Positions 22,971-30,120 of a stretch of DNA of 32,614 nt are shown here, piece after piece. The notes under the pieces are model-generated. The model was given only the letters and a program-made list of their open reading frames with translations, ran no database searches and was not told where the DNA came from. Numbering within the stretch: the first letter of the stretch is position 1; each line of letters begins with the position of its first letter. Made by a program: the position numbers and the translations under genes. Location: NCBI GenBank assembly GCA_019310975.1, contig JAFDDH010000068.1, forward strand, positions 1 through 32,614, written 5' to 3'. The DNA is from Deltaproteobacteria bacterium. Its GTDB lineage: Bacteria; Myxococcota_A; UBA9160; UBA4427.

Positions 22971-24029
22971 ATGGACGAGTCCGAGTTCTTCTTCCGTCTC
23001 TCCCCGGATCGCGTCCTGCAGGCCGTGGAAGCCGGGGGACTCTCGCCGAGCGGACACTGCTTCACCCTCAACGCCCTGGAGAACCGCGTCTACGACGTTC
23101 GCTTGGAGGACGGCCGGCACGTCGTGGCGAAGTTCTACCGGCCCGGCCGCTGGAGCCGCGAAGCGATCCTGGAGGAGCACGGCCTGCTCGCCCTGCTCGC
23201 CGAGATGGAGATCCCCGTGGCCGTGCCGCTGGCCTTCGAAGACGGCGAGACGCTGCATCGCGTCGAGGGCATCCACTATGCGGTCTGGCCGCGCACCGGT
23301 GGGCGCTCACCCGACGAGCTCGACGACGGGCAGGTCGCGGTGCTCGGCCGGCTGCTGGCCCGCATCCACAGCGCCGCCCAGGCCGCATCGATCGAACGGC
23401 GACCCGCCCTCGACTCGGAGCACTTCCCGCTCGCAGCCCTGACGTTGCTGGAGGAGCGCGGCTTCCTGCCGCCATCCTGCGCGAATCGCTACCGCGCTGC
23501 CGTCGAGGAGCTGGTTGCGATCTACGACGATTGGAGCCGCGATGTGGCCCTGCATCCGATCCACGGCGACTGCCATCGCGGCAACCTGCTGCTGGGCGAC
23601 GCGGGCTGGCTCTTCCTCGACTTCGACGACGTGGTGATCGGGCCCGCCGTGCAGGATGTGTGGATGCTCTTGCCGGGACGGGACGCCGAGGCGGCCCGGC
23701 AGCGCGCGCTGCTGGTGGAGGCCTACCGCGAGTTTCGCGACTTCGACGAGCGCTCGCTGCGCTTGATCGAGCCGCTGCGCGCCTTCCGCTTCGTGTGGTA
23801 TGCGGGCTGGATCGCGCGGCGCTGGGATGACCCCGCCTTCCCCGACGCATTTCCGCACTTTGGTGGCGACGAATACTGGGAGAACGAGACGCGCGACCTC
23901 GAGCAGCAGGTCGAGTTGATCGTACGCGGCGAGGGCGCCTCGGTGCCGGCGCCGGACGCACAGGCCCGCAGCGAGGAGCGGGAGGCCCAGGGCGAGCTGA
24001 CGAACGAAGACTTCTTCTGGGATCTCTGA
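22971..24029 (+). CDS. srkA: SrkA/RdoA-family stress kinase
   Basis: A 352-residue kinase of the aminoglycoside-phosphotransferase fold, related to E. coli SrkA (YihE/RdoA). Visible motifs: ALENRVYDVRLEDGRHVVAKFYRPGRW (family nucleotide-binding Lys), IHGDCHRGNLL (catalytic loop, HGDxHxxN) and FLDFDDVVIGPAVQDVWML (DFD metal site plus DxWxL). RFVWYAGWIARRW is also typical. E. coli SrkA phosphorylates Ser/Thr and counters stress-induced toxin death. This protein is about 24 residues longer, with an acidic C-terminal tail. The start ATG 22971 lacks a Shine-Dalgarno sequence. The stop lies inside a 13-bp hairpin. Confidence 0.9.
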   Translation: MDESEFFFRLSPDRVLQAVEAGGLSPSGHCFTLNALENRVYDVRLEDGRHVVAKFYRPGRWSREAILEEHGLLALLAEMEIPVAVPLAFEDGETLHRVEGIHYAVWPRTGGRSPDELDDGQVAVLGRLLARIHSAAQAASIERRPALDSEHFPLAALTLLEERGFLPPSCANRYRAAVEELVAIYDDWSRDVALHPIHGDCHRGNLLLGDAGWLFLDFDDVVIGPAVQDVWMLLPGRDAEAARQRALLVEAYREFRDFDERSLRLIEPLRAFRFVWYAGWIARRWDDPAFPDAFPHFGGDEYWENETRDLEQQVELIVRGEGASVPAPDAQARSEEREAQGELTNEDFFWDL

Positions 24030-24047
24030 GCAGAGCTCAGAGATCCC
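24019..24047 (+). terminator. 13-bp hairpin containing the srkA stop codon
   Basis: GGGATCTCTGAGC (24019-24031) pairs perfectly with GCTCAGAGATCCC (24035-24047), with a 3-nt loop. The TGA stop (24027-24029) is inside the left arm, so a terminating ribosome would melt it. TT follows on the plus strand but no longer T-tract. Bidirectional terminator or RNA 3'-end structure is likely. Confidence 0.6.
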
Positions 24048-24050
24048 TTG

Positions 24051-24168
24051 GCGGAGGGCTCCCTTACGTAGCTGAGGGCTCCACGTAGCTGAGGGCTCCC
24101 CTACCTCGCTGAGGGCTCCCCTACCTCGCCGAGGGCTCCCCAATTCTGGCTGAGGCCTCCTGCTTCCG
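24051..24168. repeat. 20-bp imperfect tandem repeat between convergent genes
   Basis: Six units of GCTGAGGGCTCCCCTACCTC or close variants: 24051-24070, 24071-24087, 24088-24107, 24108-24127, 24128-24148 and 24149-24168. Units 3 and 4 are identical; the outer ones have drifted. The array starts right after the srkA hairpin and ends 2 nt before the next gene's stop. No spacers, so it is not CRISPR. Confidence 0.85.
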
Positions 24169-24170
24169 AC

Positions 24171-24452
24171 CTACGCCGCGGCCTCGTCGTCTCGGCGGTC
24201 GACCCGCTGGTCCAAGAGCTCGCTGGCGAGCTTCGTGACACTGTGATTCACGGCGCGGATCAGGTCGTAGATGGCGCCGATCGACGTGTCCTGGATCCGA
24301 CGCACTTCCGACACGGTCTGCTCGAAGAGGCCGAGCTGCTCGAGCACCGTGATCGGCAGGTTGGCCACTTGGCGGTGAATCTCCTCAACGGTCGTCGCGC
24401 CCTGGTCGACGGCCTCCTCGACCAGCTCGCTCAAGCCTCTCTGGTTGCTCAT
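24171..24452 (-). CDS. 93-residue helical protein, unknown function
   Basis: A 93-residue protein with GGAGGA 6 nt before ATG 24452. It reads as amphipathic helices with few aromatic residues: GLSELVEEAVDQGATTVEEIHRQVANLP, then VLEQLGLFEQTVSEVRRIQDTSIGAIYDLIRAVNHSVTKLASELL, and a charged tail. No cysteine, signal peptide or membrane segment is visible. A coiled-coil or granule- or protein-associated role is conceivable but unproven. It faces away from a ribbon-helix-helix gene, with a perfect palindrome 31 nt upstream of its start, so it is probably repressed or induced by a dedicated regulator. I recognise no family. Confidence 0.75.
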   Translation of the reverse strand: MSNQRGLSELVEEAVDQGATTVEEIHRQVANLPITVLEQLGLFEQTVSEVRRIQDTSIGAIYDLIRAVNHSVTKLASELLDQRVDRRDDEAAA

Positions 24453-24482
24453 GACGTCTCCTCCGCTTTGAGATGGTCTGCA

Positions 24483-24509
24483 TTGATGTAATACGTACTA
24501 TTACATCAA
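24483..24509. promoter_or_regulatory. Perfect 11-bp inverted repeat, likely operator
   Basis: TTGATGTAATA (24483-24493) and TATTACATCAA (24499-24509) are exact complements, 5 nt apart, in an AT-rich island of an otherwise GC-rich genome. A minus-strand promoter fits over it: TTGCGC (24516-24511) with 17 nt to TATTAC (24493-24488). The palindrome therefore covers the spacer and -10 of the 93-residue gene, a classic repressor position. The ribbon-helix-helix protein at 24649 is the natural candidate, though TetR-type regulators bind similar sites. Confidence 0.7.
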
Positions 24510-24551
24510 AGCGCAATGGGTGAGCCATTCCATTTCCCACATACTTGAGAA

Positions 24552-24563
24552 AAATAATTATTT
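24552..24563. promoter_or_regulatory. AT-only palindrome AAATAATTATTT
   Basis: A 12-bp perfect palindrome in the same AT-rich island (24480-24595), halfway between the operator and the ribbon-helix-helix gene. It may be a second binding site or an UP-type/curved element; no function can be assigned. Confidence 0.3.
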
Positions 24564-24635
24564 ACAGGAAGTTATGTGACTTTCTCGAACCAGGGCAGGG
24601 CTCCCGCCGGGCCTAGCGGCCTTTCTCGGGCGTAG

Positions 24636-24641
24636 TACAAT
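24636..24641 (+). promoter_or_regulatory. Candidate -10 element (leaderless) of the RHH gene
   Basis: TACAAT (five of six consensus) is followed by 7 nt and ATG 24649. An earlier in-frame ATG (24640) overlaps the hexamer. No Shine-Dalgarno sequence exists before either ATG. Confidence 0.4.
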
Positions 24642-24648
24642 GTCTCTC

Positions 24649-25173
24649 ATGGTCAAGCGCACTGACGCGACCGAGTCCGCGGTAGGCTGCTCGCGGGCTG
24701 CGCCGCGCAAGGATCGGCTCGTCCAGGCTCGCGTGCCCCGCGAGCTCGAGGCCAGCTTGAAAGAAGAGGCGCGCCGCCGCCGGCTCTCAGTCTCCCACCT
24801 GGTGCGCAACGTGCTGGAGGACGCCCTGAAGCTCGTCGACGGGGTGGTCCACGATGTCGATCGCATCGTGAGCGACTCGGTCCACCTGGCACGCAGCCTT
24901 GGACGCGGCGCCGAGCGCAGTCACGCCGGCCACGACCGCGAAGCATCAGTGGGTGGACGGACGCGTGAAGCGACGCGCGAGGACATGCGGGGAGAGACCG
25001 CTGATGATCTGTCGCACGTCTACGCCTGGAACGAGGTCGTGCTCCACCGACCCGCCGCGTGCTCGTCCTGCGGCCGGGCGCTCGAACGCGGACAGCGCGG
25101 CTACGCGGGGCTCAGTGACGAGCCGGGTGCAGCGCGGGCATGGCTCTGCGAGGGCTGTGTCGCCCGGCTCTGA
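24649..25173 (+). CDS. Ribbon-helix-helix protein with C-terminal zinc-ribbon-like motif
   Basis: A 174-residue protein (177 if ATG 24640 is used). Residues about 20-60 are a ribbon-helix-helix DNA-binding domain: RLVQARVPRELEASLKEEARRRRLSVSHLVRNVLEDAL, with the short beta strand followed by two helices. Residues 60-135 are a charged linker. The C-terminal 45 residues carry two CxxC pairs (CSSCGRALERGQRG ... WLCEGC), a probable zinc ribbon. RHH proteins bind as dimers to palindromic operators, and an 11-bp inverted repeat lies 140 nt upstream, nearest the 93-residue gene. The fusion could add metal or redox sensing; that is inference. I chose ATG 24649 because a TACAAT box ends 7 nt before it. 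Confidence 0.78.
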   Translation: MVKRTDATESAVGCSRAAPRKDRLVQARVPRELEASLKEEARRRRLSVSHLVRNVLEDALKLVDGVVHDVDRIVSDSVHLARSLGRGAERSHAGHDREASVGGRTREATREDMRGETADDLSHVYAWNEVVLHRPAACSSCGRALERGQRGYAGLSDEPGAARAWLCEGCVARL

Positions 25174-25281
25174 AGCGATCGGCGCAACCCGCGCAGCATC
25201 CCAGTATCTGGCGCCCCCGCGCCGCGACGTGGCGAATCGTGTCCAGCCCGCTCGCCAGACCCGCGCCGACGCGCCGCGTCC

Positions 25282-26496
25282 TCACGGCTGGTTGCTCCGC
25301 TCGGCTTGGGTCCGCGCGAGGAAATAGTCCAGAGTCGGTCGCAGTCGCGCGTGTCTGCGCGCGGCCTCGATCGCTGAATCCAGCGCCGGCAGCTTCTCGG
25401 ATGACCGATCGCCGGGCGGCCAGAGCAAGGCGGTGCGGATCAAGTCGGCGGCGCCGTCCGATGGCGTGCGCTCGATGGCGGCGTACTCCGCGCCGACGAT
25501 CACCGCCAGCTCCAGCGGATGCTCGGCGAAGAGCGCCCGCGCCGGCTGGCTTTCGCCGACGGAGTCCGCGAGTGGAAGCGGACGTCCCTCGAACGCACCC
25601 GGCAGTGCGACACCGGCCGAATCGAGCAGCGTCGGCGCCACGTCGAGCGTGCTCACCGGCGTCGTGATGCGGCGGCCCACCATCGGTCCGGTGCCGGTCC
25701 TCGGCGGCCGCCAGAGCAGCGGCACACGGATCTCCGCCAGGTCGACGCCGCGCCCGTGGCTGGCCGGCGAGCCGGGCTCGGCGTCTCGCTGGCCATGCAG
25801 TCCGACGAGCAGAACGCCGGGCGGCGTGGGGCGCGCGTCGAGCACGGCGATCAGCTGCGAGAGGCGACGATCCAGGTGGCGGATCGATTTCTCGTAGTCG
25901 GCGGGGGTCCAGGGCGCCGAGCCCTTCCCGGGTGGATGCGGCTCGGAGAAGTGTACCCAGACCAGCCATGGTGACCGGGCGGCATCTGTCCACGCGATGG
26001 CGCGATCTCCGACGCTCTCGAGGCGGTCGGACTGGACGCTGGAGAGGCCGTCGTCGTAGACACCGAAGCCCTGCTGCAGATTGCGCGACCGGTTCAGCTC
26101 AGGGCTCGCCACGAAGGCCGCCGTCTCGTAGCCGGCCGAGACGAGCGCCTCGGCAGCCGTTGCGACCCGCTGCGGCAGAAATTGGGCCGCCGAGTCACGG
26201 ACGCCGTGCTGCGATGGATGCAGGGAGGTCAGGAGCGAGGCGGCCGCCGGTCCACCCGACGAGGCGGCCGCGAAGGCCCACACGTAGCGGGCGCCTTCAT
26301 CCCCGAGGGCGCATGCCTCGACTCCGAGATCCCGGCGCCCACCATAACAATCGAGCGCATCGGCGCGTAGCGCGTCGATGCTGATCAGCACGAGGTCCGG
26401 CCGGATCGACGCCTGGCGGCTACAGCCCCCGACAAGCACGACCAGGCCGATCACGAGAGGGATCGGGTGGGGGTGGGTCCGCCAGCTGGGTCGCAT
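25282..26496 (-). CDS. Sulfatase-like lipoprotein, catalytic residues missing
   Basis: A 404-residue protein of the alkaline-phosphatase/sulfatase superfamily. The N-terminus is a lipoprotein signal (LVIGLVVLVGGCSRQ, lipobox LVGGC), so it should be membrane-anchored in the periplasm or outer membrane. The first metal motif is near normal (LVLISIDALRADALDCYG). The formylglycine motif C/S-x-P-x-R-x-S-LLTG reads GGPAAASLLTS, without Cys/Ser or Arg. The second metal motif (family SDHGE) reads VGLHGQR, without Asp. STLDVAPTLLD is typical of the family. It probably cannot cleave sulfate esters by the usual route. Convergent with the RHH gene, divergent from nadA. Confidence 0.8.
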   Translation of the reverse strand: MRPSWRTHPHPIPLVIGLVVLVGGCSRQASIRPDLVLISIDALRADALDCYGGRRDLGVEACALGDEGARYVWAFAAASSGGPAAASLLTSLHPSQHGVRDSAAQFLPQRVATAAEALVSAGYETAAFVASPELNRSRNLQQGFGVYDDGLSSVQSDRLESVGDRAIAWTDAARSPWLVWVHFSEPHPPGKGSAPWTPADYEKSIRHLDRRLSQLIAVLDARPTPPGVLLVGLHGQRDAEPGSPASHGRGVDLAEIRVPLLWRPPRTGTGPMVGRRITTPVSTLDVAPTLLDSAGVALPGAFEGRPLPLADSVGESQPARALFAEHPLELAVIVGAEYAAIERTPSDGAADLIRTALLWPPGDRSSEKLPALDSAIEAARRHARLRPTLDYFLARTQAERSNQP

Positions 26497-26622
26497 GCCT
26501 GCAACGCATAGCGAATGTCCGCTGCCGGGACCCTGCCGAAGGCCTTCGACCCTACGCTATCTTCCCGCCAATCGGCCACGACTCGGCTGGTCCCAGAGCG
26601 CCCAGAACGGCGAGCCCACGAC

Positions 26623-27582
26623 ATGAAAGCAACCCCTGCCGAGCTCCTCGATCTCCCGGATGACCTCGAGGAGGCCATCCTCGAGCTCAAGCGCGAGCGC
26701 AAAGCAATCGTGCTCTCCCACTACTATCAAGAGGACGCGATCCAGGACCTCGCCGACGTCGTGGGCGACTCGCTTGCCCTGGCTCGCGCGGCGCAGAATG
26801 TGGAGTGCGATGTCATCGTCTTCTGCGGCGTACATTTCATGGCCGAGACGGCGGCGATCCTGAATCCCGGTCTGCCCGTCGTGGTGCCGGATCTGGATGC
26901 TGGCTGCTCGCTGGCCGATGGCTGCCCGGCGGAGGACTTCCGCGCCTTCGTGGACCAGTACCCGGGCGCCAGGGTGCTGACCTATATCAACACCTCGGCC
27001 GAGGTGAAGGCGATGAGCGATCTGATCTGCACGTCGTCCAACGCCGTCAAGATGGTCGAGCAATTCGCGGGTGAGAAGCTCGTGTTCGCACCGGATCGTC
27101 ACCTGGCGCGCTGGGTCTCCAGGCAGACTGGACGCGACGACCTGATCGTCTGGCCCGGCGCCTGTGTGGTGCACGAGCAGTTCAGCGCCAAGGCGCTGGC
27201 CAAGTTGAAGCTCGAGCAACCCGACGCCGAGGTGCTCGCCCATCCCGAGTGCGATCAAGGGGTCCTCGATCAGGCGGACTTCATTGCCTCGACCAGCGGC
27301 ATCATCCAGCGCGCCATCGAGCACGCCGACCGGCCGGCGATTGTGGCCACCGAGGAGGGCGTCTTTCACGCCATCCGGAAGAAGGCGCCGGATAAGGTGC
27401 TGATCCCGGCACCCGGCGGCCCGGACGAGAGCTGTTCGTGCAGTCAGTGCCCCTATATGCGACTCAATACGCTGGAGAAGCTGTATCGCGCGCTGCTCGA
27501 TCTCGAGCCGCGGGTCCGTGTCGAGCCGGCGATCGCCAAGCAGGCGCTGGTGCCGATCGAGCGAATGTTGATGCTCTCCTAG
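26623..27582 (+). CDS. nadA: Quinolinate synthase
   Basis: A 319-residue NadA. Motifs: IVLSHYYQEDAIQDLADVVGDSLALA, IVFCGVHFMAETAAIL, TYINTSAEVKAMSD and ICTSSNAVKMV. The three [4Fe-4S] ligands are Cys68 (FCGVHFM), Cys181 (PGACVVHE) and a C-terminal Cys in CSCSQCPYM. It condenses iminoaspartate with dihydroxyacetone phosphate to quinolinate in de novo NAD synthesis. Start ATG 26623 has no strong ribosome binding site; ATG 26515 would add 36 non-conserved residues. Stands alone without nadB or nadC; its stop overlaps the rsmE stop on the other strand. Confidence 0.96.
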   Translation: MKATPAELLDLPDDLEEAILELKRERKAIVLSHYYQEDAIQDLADVVGDSLALARAAQNVECDVIVFCGVHFMAETAAILNPGLPVVVPDLDAGCSLADGCPAEDFRAFVDQYPGARVLTYINTSAEVKAMSDLICTSSNAVKMVEQFAGEKLVFAPDRHLARWVSRQTGRDDLIVWPGACVVHEQFSAKALAKLKLEQPDAEVLAHPECDQGVLDQADFIASTSGIIQRAIEHADRPAIVATEEGVFHAIRKKAPDKVLIPAPGGPDESCSCSQCPYMRLNTLEKLYRALLDLEPRVRVEPAIAKQALVPIERMLMLS

Positions 27583-28319
27583 AGGCGCAGCTGGCTGAGC
27601 AGCGTGAGTCCGGCCGCCACCGCCGTTTCGATACGCAGGATTCCTTCCGAGAGTGTCAGCGCCAGGGCGCCGTCCGAGAGCAGCTGCGCGCGTTCGGCCT
27701 CGTCAAGGCCGCCCTCGGGTCCAATCACCAGCCAGATGGCCTCGGCGTCGCGCAGCTTCGGCTCAGCGACTACGGACGCCGACCGTGCACCGCTGGGATC
27801 GAGCAGGACGACGGCGCTCCTCTTTGCCGAGAGTGTCGCGTCTGCCGAGAGTGTCGCGATGACCTGCGGCGCGCACGGCTCGCCGATCTCCGGCAGCCAG
27901 GCGCGTCGGCTCTGCTTGCAGGCCTCGCGCAGAATGCGCTCCCATCGCTCGCGCGCGCCGGCCCTTGGGCGTGCGACGCCGCGCTGACATTGCAGTGGCC
28001 GAAACGACGACATGCCCAGCTGTGTCGCCATCGAGAGAAGCTGTGCGAGACGGTCCCCCCTGGGCAGTGCACTGACCACGTGCAAGGCCGGGCTCGGCCG
28101 ATCGTGATATTCGACTGCCTCGGCGCGTGCGCCCACGCACCGGCGTTCCACTTCGCAGAGGATGGCGGGCGCCGTGGCGCCGTATCCGTCGAAGAGCACC
28201 ACGCTCTCGCCCAGCTCGAGTCGCCGCGCGCCGCGCGCGTGCTGCGACTCGCGTGCGTCGAGTTGCGCGACCTGGCCCGGCTCGGGCAGCGCAGTCACGT
28301 GGAACCACGGCTCGGGCAT
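27579..28319 (-). CDS. rsmE: 16S rRNA m3U1498 methyltransferase
   Basis: A 246-residue SPOUT-class methyltransferase. The N-terminal PUA-like domain precedes a C-terminal trefoil-knot domain with VIGPEGGLDEAERAQL and LSEGILRIETAVAAGLTLL, the RsmE signatures for AdoMet binding. RsmE methylates N3 of U1498 of 16S rRNA in the 30S subunit. GAAGG lies just before the ATG. It is the last gene of the aldo/keto reductase - dehalogenase - rsmJ - rsmE cluster, 51 nt after rsmJ. Its TAG overlaps the convergent nadA TAG in a CTAG palindrome. Confidence 0.94.
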   Translation of the reverse strand: MPEPWFHVTALPEPGQVAQLDARESQHARGARRLELGESVVLFDGYGATAPAILCEVERRCVGARAEAVEYHDRPSPALHVVSALPRGDRLAQLLSMATQLGMSSFRPLQCQRGVARPRAGARERWERILREACKQSRRAWLPEIGEPCAPQVIATLSADATLSAKRSAVVLLDPSGARSASVVAEPKLRDAEAIWLVIGPEGGLDEAERAQLLSDGALALTLSEGILRIETAVAAGLTLLSQLRL

Positions 28320-28370
28320 GCCTTCGTCGCTCCGATCGTATGTCAGTGCCCGGATGGGACGGATCCGAGC

Positions 28371-29210
28371 CTATTTTCTCGACTGAACGTGGACATCGTA
28401 TCGAATCAGCTTGCCGCGGTAGCTCGCGCTCGGGCGGCCGGCCAGCGGCTCGGCGCGCAGCGACCGTTTTACGACCACGCGCCGCGCGCCGGAAGCCAGC
28501 GCGCACGCGACCAGCTCGGCCGCGTCGTCGTCGGTGCCCACGAGCCTGCGCAGGAGCTGGATCTTCTTGCGCGGCAGTGCCGAGCTCGTGCGCTCTGCCG
28601 CGAACATCGGATCGATGTACACCACATCAGGGGGGCACTCGAGCGCGCGCAGCGCGGTGGTGGCGTCCGCGCAGCGCAGCGTGATGCGCGCGGCCAGCTC
28701 GGCGAGCGCGGGGTCGGCGAGCGCGCGCCGCAGGCCGTCCGCGAGGAGCTCGGCCACGACGGGCGAGCGCTCTACGGCGAGCACGCGATGTCCCCAGGAG
28801 GCGAGCGCGATGGTGTCGTCCCCGAAGCCCGCCGTGGCATCCACCACGAAGCCGGGTCGGCGGCCGAGGGCGCGACGCAGCGGCTGCCCGGCATCGGCAT
28901 GTCCGCGGCGTGGACGGCCGGCAGCCGGGATCCTGCGGGCCGAGAAGTCGACCCAAGCGCCGTTTCTGAGGGCCGCGTCGCCGGCGCGCAGCTCGAGCCC
29001 GCGTGGGCCCATCACGAGCACGAGGTCATCGGGCGCGATCTCGGCGATCCGCAGGACGGGCAGTGCGAGTCGCTCTGCCAGCGCCGCGGCCTCTCGGGCC
29101 ACCGCCCCCTCCGAGTCGTCGCGGAGCACGACGACTCGCGCGGTCGTCGAATGATCCCGTGCGTGGGACACGACCCCTGCGGATCCCGGCGTTGTCGAAT
29201 CAGAGCCCAT
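28371..29210 (-). CDS. rsmJ: 16S rRNA m2G1516 methyltransferase
   Basis: A 279-residue class I AdoMet methyltransferase of the RsmJ (YhiQ) family. The AdoMet-binding stretch [27 protein letters not shown], the catalytic VYIDPMF and the RRVVVKR segment match the E. coli protein. RsmJ methylates N2 of G1516 of 16S rRNA. The ATG at 29210 lies inside the end of the dehalogenase gene (11-nt overlap), indicating coupling. Residues 1-50 are a lightly conserved N-terminal domain. Placement next to rsmE makes a small ribosomal modification pair. Confidence 0.9.
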   Translation of the reverse strand: MGSDSTTPGSAGVVSHARDHSTTARVVVLRDDSEGAVAREAAALAERLALPVLRIAEIAPDDLVLVMGPRGLELRAGDAALRNGAWVDFSARRIPAAGRPRRGHADAGQPLRRALGRRPGFVVDATAGFGDDTIALASWGHRVLAVERSPVVAELLADGLRRALADPALAELAARITLRCADATTALRALECPPDVVYIDPMFAAERTSSALPRKKIQLLRRLVGTDDDAAELVACALASGARRVVVKRSLRAEPLAGRPSASYRGKLIRYDVHVQSRK

Positions 29211-30078
29211 CGAGCCAGGTTGCGACGCCCTGGCCAATCTCGTCCGGCGAGTCCTCCTGAATGAAGTGTACGCCGACGACCTCGATCTCCTTCTGGTTCG
29301 GCCAGCCGCGGCAGACGTCCCGCGCAGCGCCGCGAAGGATCGCGCCGGGCTTGGCGTTGATGAAGAGCTTGGGCACGTCACTCTGCGACAGCCAGCCCGC
29401 GTAGTCCTCGACGATCGTAACCACGTCCGGTGGCTCGCCCGCGATCGGAATCTGCCGCGGCCAGGTCAGGGTGGGGCGACGATCCTCGCCCGCCGCCGCG
29501 AAGGGGCGGCGGTATTCGTCCATTTCGGCGCTATCCAGCTTGCGTACGATCGCGCCGGGCAACACCGATTCGACGAAGACGTTCTGCTCCAACACCATCT
29601 TCTCGCCGGCCGGCGAGCGGAAGGCCTGGAAGACGGGGCGGACGGGCTCCGGCCAATCATCCCAGCTCGGAATCGGAGCGACGATCGCTTCCATATAGGC
29701 GATGCCCTTGATGGCGTCGCGGTGGCGGTTCGCCCAGTCGAAGCCCAGCGCCGAGCCCCAGTCGTGAATGACGAACGTGACGTTCTCGCGCACCCCGAGC
29801 TTCTCGAGTAGCGCGTCGAGGTATTTGCGGTGCTCGACGAAGCGGTAGCTATCCGGTCCCGGGTCCGAGAGCTTCTCGCTCTCCCCCATACCGATCAGGT
29901 CCGGTGCGATGATGCGACCGCGGCCCTCGAGGTGTGGCATGACATTGCGCCAGAGATAGGAGGACGTGGGGTTGCCGTGCAGGAAGACGATCGGGTCACC
30001 CTGGCCCTCTTCCACATAGGCCATCTTCTTGCCGAGGACGGCCGTGTGTTTCTTCTCGTACTTCATCGCTGCACTCAT
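29200..30078 (-). CDS. dhaA: Haloalkane dehalogenase
   Basis: A 292-residue alpha/beta hydrolase. The full DhaA-type catalytic pentad is visible: Asn36 (HGNPTSS), Asp106 nucleophile and Trp107 (HDWGSALG), Glu130 (YMEAIVAP) and His271 (GVHFIQED). The numbering almost equals that of Rhodococcus DhaA. It hydrolyses carbon-halogen bonds of haloalkanes to an alcohol and a halide, in the cytoplasm. Start ATG 30078 has AGGAG 5 nt upstream; a longer frame to 30117 is not needed. It follows an aldo/keto reductase by 42 nt on the same strand, and its stop overlaps the rsmJ start. Physiological substrate unknown. Confidence 0.94.
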   Translation of the reverse strand: MSAAMKYEKKHTAVLGKKMAYVEEGQGDPIVFLHGNPTSSYLWRNVMPHLEGRGRIIAPDLIGMGESEKLSDPGPDSYRFVEHRKYLDALLEKLGVRENVTFVIHDWGSALGFDWANRHRDAIKGIAYMEAIVAPIPSWDDWPEPVRPVFQAFRSPAGEKMVLEQNVFVESVLPGAIVRKLDSAEMDEYRRPFAAAGEDRRPTLTWPRQIPIAGEPPDVVTIVEDYAGWLSQSDVPKLFINAKPGAILRGAARDVCRGWPNQKEIEVVGVHFIQEDSPDEIGQGVATWLDGL

Positions 30079-30120
30079 GCGGGCTCCTGATCGGGTCTTG
30101 GATTCTGGGTGCTCCAAGTG

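Noticed and set aside
24051-24168. CRISPR array
   Set aside because: Units are contiguous 17-21 bp tandem copies without unique spacers, and no cas genes are present.
27438-29264. 608-codon plus-strand open frame
   Set aside because: Antisense to rsmE and rsmJ, both with clear family motifs.
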